This document shows positions 1-5,962 of a DNA stretch of 64,000 nt, piece by piece. Position numbers and translations under genes: made by a program. Below the pieces are notes generated by a model that was given only the letters and a program-made list of their open reading frames with translations, did not search any database and had not been told where the DNA came from. Location of the stretch: NCBI GenBank assembly GCA_963823895.1, contig CAWGNG010000035.1, forward strand, positions 1-64,000, given 5' to 3'. This DNA is from G963675935 sp963823895 (lineage in GTDB: Bacteria > Planctomycetota > Planctomycetia > Pirellulales > Thermoguttaceae). Numbering within the stretch: the first letter of the stretch is position 1; every line of letters begins with the position of its first letter.

Positions 1-640
1 ACGCGAAGACTTCTCTGGCCGCGGCCTTCACATCGACCGCCTCGGCGATCCACCCGACATTCAAGTGGTAGGCGACGGCCGATTCGGTGCTCGCCTTGCA
101 CAGGGTTTCATAGTCGAGGATCGGGGCGCCGATCTTCGATGCCGCGGCCCGCATGACCCGCCAGCACTCGGCATGGGCCGTCAGCGCTCGCCCCTGAAGG
201 TCGAGTTGGTCAGCCTCGATCTCGCCCTTGGCAACCATCGCCGTATAGATCGCGTCGTACCACGCCCACACCCGCAACCGGCTCGGGGGAAAGACATTGG
301 ACGCCGGCCGATACAGAAAGACGATGTCGAAATGCTGGGCGAAGAAAGGCACCTTCAACGCCGAGAAGTTCTCCTTGTCGAAATTGTTGCCCTCGATCTC
401 CCACGATGCCCGATAGGCGGCCTCAAGGTCGTGGGCCTGGAGTTCCGAGCGAACGCCGATGTTCTCAAAGCAGGAAGCCAGCTCGCAGCCGAACGGGCCT
501 TCGAGGACCGTTGCATACTTGAGGTTGCAGATCGGATTGAAAAACTCCTTGTCGTAATACCGCAACGCATCGCCGCGGCCATGCTTGGCGAGAATCCGGC
601 AGAGCCAGTCGGTGCCGGAGTTCGGCAGGGACAACATCAT
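1..640 (-). CDS. sulfotransferase-like protein, 3' end beyond window
   Basis: This open frame continues past base 1, so only the first 213 residues are visible. Residues 3-12 read LSLPNSGTDW, which resembles the 5'-phosphosulfate-binding loop of sulfotransferases (PKSGTTW type) that grips the PAPS cofactor; the later Arg/Ser 3'-phosphate site is not obvious in the visible part. I chose the ATG at 640 because it overlaps the stop of the upstream glycosyltransferase gene by four bases (ATGA), a sign of translational coupling; an in-frame ATG at 664 is the alternative. It is the last visible gene of the minus-strand phage-like operon. A sulfotransferase next to two glycosyltransferases suggests decoration of a glycan or modified base, which is inference. 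Confidence 0.5.
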   Translation of the reverse strand, partial: MMLSLPNSGTDWLCRILAKHGRGDALRYYDKEFFNPICNLKYATVLEGPFGCELASCFENIGVRSELQAHDLEAAYRASWEIEGNNFDKENFSALKVPFFAQHFDIVFLYRPASNVFPPSRLRVWAWYDAIYTAMVAKGEIEADQLDLQGRALTAHAECWRVMRAAASKIGAPILDYETLCKASTESAVAYHLNVGWIAEAVDVKAAAREVFA

Positions 641-1611
641 GTACTGGTGGCGTGGTGAACCCATCGCTCGATAGCCTTTCCAAGTTTGGCGGTGTGAGGA
701 TCAGAGTTGTCCACGAGGCCGGCGGCGATTTCCAACATGCACCCGTCAGCCGACGTTTCCCGAAGATCGATCCCGTCAACCTCTTGCCAGAATGTTTCGT
801 TGCGCTGGATGCCGGCCGCCTCTTTCACGAGATTGCGGAAGGGGTCGCTGGCCCGCTGGTGGTTGACGATTGGCCGGCCGATCGTAATTGACCAGCCAAG
901 GTGATCGCATACCCGCTTGGCAATGACCCCACCCCAAATGTCGTCGAAGCGGTCGTACGGCTGACCTTCGCCCATCAACGGCAGGTACATTAGCGGCAAC
1001 GCCTCGATGCGGAAGGCCAGGCTCATCGTCGAAATCGGCACGAACTGGCCGCGGGGCGCAACCCGGGTGACCGGATCAGGCTCGAAATGATTCAGGTCCG
1101 CCCCTTCCACGAGCGACCGCGGGGCATCGTAGTCGCCGACGCATCGCCACAGGCCGACATTCAGCATCACCTTGCTGATCGCGCCTTGGTGTCGATATGG
1201 CACGCCGCGAGCGATCAGGTTTCGATCCGAGCTAACCCATGCCGGCGTGGTGAAGAAGTTGGCAAGGTGCCCGGCCATCAACCCCTGTTGACCTGCGATC
1301 GGCCGACAGTCATCGTCGATCGTCGCAATAACTTCGGCGCCGTGCTCGGCGGCCTTGAGGTATCCGAAGATGCGGAGCCCGGCATTTTTGCGCGAGACGA
1401 TCCACGCATCATCCTTCAGCCCGTTGTCGATGTCCCCCCAGTCGTACACGTCGCAATCGTCCGCGCCCTCGATCGGCGGTGCCTCCGGCCCGTCGAACAC
1501 GATGATCGTCTCATCCCAATCCTTGACCGGCGCCCAAGCCTTGAGGAACTCGGCCAACAGGGCCGGCCGGTTGCTGGGGATAACGAGAGCGGTTCTCATG
1601 GCCGTTGTCAT
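637..1611 (-). CDS. reversibly glycosylated polypeptide (GT75 / UDP-arabinopyranose mutase)-like glycosyltransferase
   Basis: A 324-residue protein that closely recalls plant reversibly glycosylated polypeptides, which interconvert UDP-arabinopyranose and UDP-arabinofuranose and self-glycosylate on an arginine. Visible family marks are the nucleotide-sugar/metal motif ATIDDDCRP near residue 98, NVGLW followed by DYDAPRSLV around residues 151-167, and GEGQPYDRFDDIWGG around 218-232, equivalent to the plant GDGQPxGRYDDMWAGW block; a later CDHLGWS and NHQRASDPF also match. Length is similar to the family (about 350). It starts two bases after the stop of the TAGT-like gene and overlaps the next gene by four bases, so it is in an operon. 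The substrate is unknown; it may be a transferase rather than a mutase. Confidence 0.72.
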   Translation of the reverse strand: MTTAMRTALVIPSNRPALLAEFLKAWAPVKDWDETIIVFDGPEAPPIEGADDCDVYDWGDIDNGLKDDAWIVSRKNAGLRIFGYLKAAEHGAEVIATIDDDCRPIAGQQGLMAGHLANFFTTPAWVSSDRNLIARGVPYRHQGAISKVMLNVGLWRCVGDYDAPRSLVEGADLNHFEPDPVTRVAPRGQFVPISTMSLAFRIEALPLMYLPLMGEGQPYDRFDDIWGGVIAKRVCDHLGWSITIGRPIVNHQRASDPFRNLVKEAAGIQRNETFWQEVDGIDLRETSADGCMLEIAAGLVDNSDPHTAKLGKAIERWVHHATST

Positions 1612-1613
1612 GG

Positions 1614-2384
1614 TCAGTCTACCTGCTTGGCCGTGGGGTTGTGCCGTTGAACGCGAATGGACATCGGGGCCACGTTCCCCTGCCCCCTCATAAACCCGGG
1701 CCGCTTGCGGCCGATGTACTTGCCCCAGCGATCGTAGAGAATCCTGGTACCAGCCTCGAACCCTTCACGGCTGACGATGCCGACGGCGCCGCCCTTGCCC
1801 GAGAATATCCGGCCATGGTCGAAATAGAATCGCATGTCGGCCAGCAGCACCCGATCATCGAGCATCGTCCTCATCGTGAAGTCGAGGTCGGCCCGCCCGG
1901 GGATCGTTTCATCCCACAGCCGATTGCGAGCGGCACCCCGCATCCCGAACGAGCAGCTCACGGGCTGGACAAACCGGATCGGCAGAAAGATCGGGTCCGA
2001 CAGAAAGTTGTTGGCCGTCCGGCTCCAGCAGAACACGCCGATGCCGAGGTCTTCTGCCACCCGGTGGCCGTTCTCGATCAACTCGGCAATCACGGCCGGG
2101 TCCGTGATTCGCTTGGCCTTTCCGAGTTGGGGAATGACGCCGCGCAGGTCGTCGTCGATCTCGACCAGGCAATCCTCTTGCAAGGTGCGACCGAGCCAAT
2201 TACGGATCGCGGCCAGGCCCTTCAATTCGGGATGCAACAGCAGTTGCTTCTTCGGCACCACGCCGGCATAGTCCGATGCCTCCGACTCCGCAACGGTGAT
2301 CGTCGCGTTCGGCAGCATCGACAGGATGCGGGGGATGTTACGTGCGCGCTTTCGACTTGGCACGACGATTCGCCGCGTTTCCAT
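1614..2384 (-). CDS. TET-associated-type glycosyltransferase (TAGT-like)
   Basis: A 256-residue glycosyltransferase-fold protein. It opens with RRIVVPSRKRARNIPRIL, has LKGLAAIRNWLG near residue 72 and a DxD-like metal/nucleotide-sugar motif in VEIDDDLRGV near residue 90. This layout matches the TET-associated glycosyltransferases reported in phage DNA-hypermodification clusters, where they glycosylate hydroxymethylated cytosine. I prefer the ATG at 2384 over the upstream start at 2435, because the first 17 residues of the longer form are low-complexity Arg/Asn read out of the ParB gene's 3' end. It overlaps the ParB-like gene by 47 bases. No TET/JBP dioxygenase or cytosine methyltransferase is visible here, so DNA as substrate is inference. 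Confidence 0.62.
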   Translation of the reverse strand: METRRIVVPSRKRARNIPRILSMLPNATITVAESEASDYAGVVPKKQLLLHPELKGLAAIRNWLGRTLQEDCLVEIDDDLRGVIPQLGKAKRITDPAVIAELIENGHRVAEDLGIGVFCWSRTANNFLSDPIFLPIRFVQPVSCSFGMRGAARNRLWDETIPGRADLDFTMRTMLDDRVLLADMRFYFDHGRIFSGKGGAVGIVSREGFEAGTRILYDRWGKYIGRKRPGFMRGQGNVAPMSIRVQRHNPTAKQVD

Positions 2385-3063
2385 TGGACCCCGCCTTCGG
2401 TTTCGTTTCCTGTTGCCGTTTCGCCACGCCCTCAAGCAGTTCGATCAGCTTCTCGGCCGGCAGGCCCCGGGCCGCCCCGATGCGACCGCGGCGCCTAATC
2501 GTTTGCAGGTCGAGCAGTTCGACAAGCCGGTTCCACTCCTGCGTGTTCCGGGCAAGCACAATCACGTAGTCGTAGTGCTCGTGCGGCCGAAGTTCCATCT
2601 CGACCGGGCCGCCGAGGTCCGTCTTACCGCCACGCCCGCCCTCCTCATCGTCGGCCGGCGTCGCCGCCAGCATGTCCGCGATCATCTTGCGGAGACTGGC
2701 CTCCTCCGCGTCGATCTCCTCCAGCAGCCGGCGCCTCGCCTCGACGTTGTCGGTTGACATCGCCCCGAGCGGATCGTGGGTCGCCAGAATCTTCTTGGCC
2801 TCCTCCTCCGTCACGTCGAGGATCAGGACCGGCATCTCCTGGTCGAGGTCCAGTTCGGCCCTCATGTGGCCGTCGATAAGTTCTAGGCTGCCGTCCTCAA
2901 GCTCGCGGGCAAGCCCAGCCCCGGCAAAGCCGACTTCGGCAAGGATCGCCTCCAGGGCTTCCCGTTGCTCTGGGGGGTGATCCCGCCAATTCCAAGGGCA
3001 GGGCCGCAGGTCGCCGGCACGGACGCGGCGGAGTTCCTTGATACGGTCTCGAAAGTGGCCCAT
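2338..3063 (-). CDS. ParB N-terminal (Spo0J-like) domain protein
   Basis: A 241-residue protein with an N-terminal ParB/sulfiredoxin-like fold: a short strand with LRPCPWNWRDHP, then a helix (EALEAILAEVGFAGAGLA) and the signature LELIDGHMRAEL around residues 60-71, equivalent to the GxxR nucleotide-binding box. The middle (about 95-150) is charged and helical; the C-terminus is Lys/Arg rich. Stand-alone ParB-like proteins of this type are common near terminases or DNA-modification genes in phages and can bind CTP or act as nucleases. It begins one base after the HNH stop codon, so it is in the same transcript. Its exact role is not determinable from sequence. Confidence 0.75.
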   Translation of the reverse strand: MGHFRDRIKELRRVRAGDLRPCPWNWRDHPPEQREALEAILAEVGFAGAGLARELEDGSLELIDGHMRAELDLDQEMPVLILDVTEEEAKKILATHDPLGAMSTDNVEARRRLLEEIDAEEASLRKMIADMLAATPADDEEGGRGGKTDLGGPVEMELRPHEHYDYVIVLARNTQEWNRLVELLDLQTIRRRGRIGAARGLPAEKLIELLEGVAKRQQETKPKAGSNGNAANRRAKSKART

Positions 3064-3064
3064 T

Positions 3065-3418
3065 TCAACCGTCTCGCTTTCCGTCCACCCAAGCTACGAC
3101 TTTCCGGCACAGAGCGACAAACTCCTCGATTTCCATTGTGCCCTTGGCGCGGTTCACGTCTTTATGCACGACCTGAAGATTCTCGATTGTGTGCGTCCCA
3201 CCATGGCAAGCGGGAACAACATGGTCAATTGCCGCCGTCTCAGGCGTTATTGGCCTCCCCGTCATCGCGCACTTGTATTTCTGCCGCTCCAGAAGCGCCA
3301 GGAGTTGTCCGATCGTAACGACGCTTTTCGTGTCGTTCAGAATTAAGCCTGGCTCGGACGGCGTCTGCCCATTTCCACCAAGCGCTGCGCTGGGTGCAGT
3401 AAAAGCTCTTGAGTGCAT
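3065..3418 (-). CDS. HNH endonuclease
   Basis: The HNH nuclease domain is clear in the second half: KYKCAMTGRPITPETA (strand with the first Cys), IDHVVPACHGGTHTIENLQ (the His of HNH and its Gly loop) and VVHKDVNRAKG (Asn and final His region). Such proteins cut DNA and often assist phage packaging. The first 30 residues of this 117-residue frame are low quality and lie over a better-looking reading in the neighbouring frame (3240-3629), so the real protein may be a longer HNH enzyme whose N-terminal half is in the other frame and joined by a one-base indel near 3330. Confidence 0.75.
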   Translation of the reverse strand: MHSRAFTAPSAALGGNGQTPSEPGLILNDTKSVVTIGQLLALLERQKYKCAMTGRPITPETAAIDHVVPACHGGTHTIENLQVVHKDVNRAKGTMEIEEFVALCRKVVAWVDGKRDG

Positions 3419-3629
3419 TATTCATCCGTCTCCTTGCGAAAAGCTCCCAGGTATCCGTCACCACTGGTTTTCGGCACGTTCTATAACCCGTTCGCTTTGT
3501 GAGTTTTCGGCGCTGGTTGTTGCAGAAGCTCTGTGCGAAACGATACCAAGGGTCGCGCCTTCGTCGCTGATTCCCATATCTGTTTCCGGCGTGCTGTAAC
3601 GCTGCTCGTAAAGCGTTATCCCAAGTCAT
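3240..3629 (-). CDS. basic protein, probably N-terminal half of the HNH nuclease (frame break)
   Basis: A 129-residue very basic frame that starts MTWDNALRAALQHAGNRYG and contains RDPWYRFAQSFCNNQRRK, WELFARRRMNNALKS and RSAWWKWADAVRARLN. This tryptophan- and arginine-rich region looks protein-like up to about base 3335. The last 30 residues are a shadow of the HNH domain, which lies in the next frame. The simplest reading is one HNH gene from 3629 to 3065 with a one-base indel near GAAAAGC at about 3330. Two overlapping genes, or recoding there, are alternatives. Confidence 0.5.
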   Translation of the reverse strand: MTWDNALRAALQHAGNRYGNQRRRRDPWYRFAQSFCNNQRRKLTKRTGYRTCRKPVVTDTWELFARRRMNNALKSFYCTQRSAWWKWADAVRARLNSERHEKRRYDRTTPGASGAAEIQVRDDGEANNA

Positions 3630-3729
3630 GTTGCGTTAGTTATTTTTTGGAGGGAGTGTGTGTCTGGAACGAATGCCGCCGGTTGGGAACGGCCGGCCAC
3701 AATCGGCCGGAAGGACCCTTCTTCACTTG

Positions 3730-4446
3730 CTACTTGATCCAATTTGCCGACGCCCGCCCCGCCGCGAGGCCCTCGTTGTAATTGATCGTGGCACCCGCTG
3801 CCTGCCCTGCCGCGTAGACCGCTCCTGTCTTGGCCGTACCGTTCGACGCCCCGAACGCCACGGTCGTATCCGTCCCGTCGGCGTTGAGCGTTGTGCCGGT
3901 CAGCGTTGCGGCGTCGGCGGCTTGGATGGTGGCAGTGGTTGGGTATTCGCCGCCGCTGAGGTCCGCGGTCACGTAAATCCGATCGGCGACGGCCACGAAG
4001 TAGACCACGTTCGAGACGCCTTGGCCGGCGGCCAGCACGCCGTTTGCAATGTTGAAACTGCCGCCGGTTATCGTACCGCTGTTGCTTACTGCCCCGTAGA
4101 ACGTGCCCCCGCTGATCGAACCGCCGGCGTTCACCGTGACCGTGCCGTAAAACGTGCCGCCCGTGATTGTGCCGCTGCTGTTGACGGCGACGGACCCCAG
4201 GAAGTATCCGCCGTTGATCTGCGTCCCGCTGCCTACGGTAATCGCGCCGGACCAACAGCCGCCGTTGATTTTCGCCGACGTGCCGCCGGTCAATGACATT
4301 GAACCGTTTGCCGCGCCGGTGGCGGGATAATTGCTGCAATTGCCCATCGTGCCGGAATTGTTGTAGGTAGGCAGGGTGCTGCCGGACCAATTGGCCGTGT
4401 TGCCCAGTTCCGTTGACGTTCCGCCCGACCAGTTGTTAGAAGGCAT
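3730..4446 (-). CDS. beta-solenoid repeat protein of the phage-like operon
   Basis: A 238-residue protein rich in Gly, Ser, Thr and Asn. Residues about 50-135 contain degenerate repeats of roughly 17-20 residues of the form SGTITGGTFYGTVTVN, SISGGTFYGAV, SGTITGGSFNIA, typical of a right-handed beta-helix. It starts MPSNNWSGGTST and has no signal peptide. The C-terminal 90 residues are non-repetitive. Start and stop overlap with the upstream 73-residue gene (11 bases), so they are probably translated together. Phage tail fibres and capsid decorations often use this fold; that role is inferred from the neighbours only. Confidence 0.6.
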   Translation of the reverse strand: MPSNNWSGGTSTELGNTANWSGSTLPTYNNSGTMGNCSNYPATGAANGSMSLTGGTSAKINGGCWSGAITVGSGTQINGGYFLGSVAVNSSGTITGGTFYGTVTVNAGGSISGGTFYGAVSNSGTITGGSFNIANGVLAAGQGVSNVVYFVAVADRIYVTADLSGGEYPTTATIQAADAATLTGTTLNADGTDTTVAFGASNGTAKTGAVYAAGQAAGATINYNEGLAAGRASANWIK

Positions 4447-4657
4447 GGTTCACCTCGCGCGTGTTGAACAAGGCCCGCCGCTCGATGGCCAGCAACGGCA
4501 GCAGGCAACGTGCCTCCGTCCGCGTATCGCTCGGGCTTGCCGGCTCGGGCTGGGGCTCCTCGCCGCGGCTCAAGGCTTCCAGCGCGTCCAAATTGGGCAG
4601 CGATAGCTCGGGCGGCGGCCACGGCTCGGCGTGACGGGTTTGCATCTTGGTTTTCAT
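4436..4657 (-). CDS. short hypothetical protein upstream of the solenoid gene
   Basis: A 73-residue frame starting MKTKMQTRHAEPWPPPELSL and ending in NTREVNHAF. It is proline- and glutamate-rich in the first half. I do not recognise it. The start at 4657 is chosen because further upstream the frame runs into an IS66 relic on the other strand. Its last 11 bases overlap the next gene, which supports real coupled translation. It is the most upstream surviving gene of the phage-like operon; the rest of that unit may have been removed by the IS66 relic immediately adjacent. Confidence 0.42.
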   Translation of the reverse strand: MKTKMQTRHAEPWPPPELSLPNLDALEALSRGEEPQPEPASPSDTRTEARCLLPLLAIERRALFNTREVNHAF

Positions 4658-4688
4658 GGTTTCCGGCTCCTGATGCGTGCGGCAAGGT

Positions 4689-5033
4689 CGGCCAAGCGGT
4701 CCTGGTGGCCTATGACATTTATCGCGGCCCGAAGAACCAATACGGCAAGATTCCGGGCGTCTCCGGCGCAAGCGCGGGGCACGGGCCGCACCAACAAGAC
4801 GGTGGCTGGCGCGCGGCGGCAAACGGTAATCGTCAGCGTGCTGGAATCGCTCCGCCAATATCTTTCCACCTTTACGCTATCGAGCGTCATCGAGGAAATC
4901 CGGCGTTGGTGCAAAACCGGCCGCAGTTGTTTCGCCCGCTGGGTGGAGAAGCTTGGGTTGATCGGTAACGGGCTTCCGAATGACGGCCGCCTCTCGTTGC
5001 TGGACCGCGTCATTCCGGTGCCGGACGGTTGAG
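4689..5033 (+). pseudogene. internally deleted IS66-type transposase relic
   Basis: Bases 4689-4762 are identical to the reverse complement of 9058-9131 and encode GQAVLVAYDIYRGPKNQYGK in the transposase frame. After 4763 the sequence jumps to what reads as a C-terminal transposase part, in another frame, containing TNKTVAGARRQTVIVSVLES and then IEEIRRWCKTG, ending at the stop near 5033. The catalytic middle is absent, so this is a deletion derivative of the same element family as the relic at 8705-9475, in opposite orientation. Confidence 0.6.
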
Positions 5034-5320
5034 GGCACGAAAATGCCTTCCAGACCCCAACCCGAGAGTTAGTTATCAGATCGTCTTCACAAAGAATTTG
5101 GATTTTCTTGCGGGGGGGGGCATATTGCTTTTCCGCAGGGGACGGGTAAAATCGCATTCATGTCGTTTGACTTGGTTTCCCAGCGTTCGTTGGGAGTTGG
5201 ACGGCTACTTTGGCGACGGCATGGCGATATGACAACCCGTTCCGGCGTTCAGGCGGTGATTGCCGCGTTCGACAAATGGCGTGACCGGAAGTGTTTTCCT
5301 ACCCCGCAGAGTTCTTGCCA

Positions 5321-5506
5321 ATGAGCAACGCTGACGACCTCGACGAATTGATCGCACAATATCGGGACATCCGGCAGCAGATGCCCCACGCCTGGAACGC
5401 CTTCTTCGCTAGGTTTGGAAGTCTTCGGGCAGTTCAGCTTCAAGCAATTCCGCCGATTTTGTCGTGCAAGAATGTTCTTGTGACAGCACCTACCGCTGAA
5501 GCGTGA
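5321..5506 (+). pseudogene. N-terminal scrap of an Lhr/DEAD-type helicase
   Basis: The frame starts MSNADDLDELIAQYRDI and reads AFFARFGSLRAVQLQAIPP (Q-motif region) then LVTAPTAEA and stops. In intact Lhr-like helicases the last stretch reads APTASGKTEA, so the lysine-containing P-loop core has been lost and the frame ends at once. Only about 61 of the usual more than 700 residues remain. It lies between the IS66 relic and the sensor kinase and cannot be a functional helicase. Confidence 0.5.
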
Positions 5507-5962
5507 AGTGCGGAGTCGAGAATACTATGAGAAGCCTTCGGATGTGAAACGAAAAGCGAGAAATCGTGCCATTCGACGGGCTCAGGCTCAGTCTCGACCG
5601 AAGGTAGATGGCCGGACCTGAAGTGGAATGGCTGTCGCCGCTTGGCTGGTTTGGCGGCGGGATGATGCCGTTGTGCCGATGGTGCTAGTCGGCAATTGCA
5701 GCGACGACGGTCGTCATCTGGCGGCGTTCCACACTCGCTGGTATTCTCTTCGTACCCTATCTGACGTGGGTGAGCTTCGCCGTCGTCTTGAACTTCGCCC
5801 TCTGGCGGCTGAACGGGGTGAGGGCCACTTTCTTGCATTTCCCCGGCAATCGGCCCGAGACGGTCTGACCCGTTGCCACCCTTCCTCCACTCCGTCTGGC
5901 AACGAGCCTCGCAACATCCTATCATAGAAGAGGATTGGGCCAATCGTTTAAGGGAGGGCCAG
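5507..5962 (+). other. intergenic region upstream of the sensor kinase
   Basis: This stretch of about 450 bases holds no gene I can support. The frames on both strands are proline/arginine-rich shadows. It ends in a good Shine-Dalgarno (GGGAGG, about 5951-5956) serving the kinase start at 5963. Promoter elements were not evident by eye. Confidence 0.4.
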
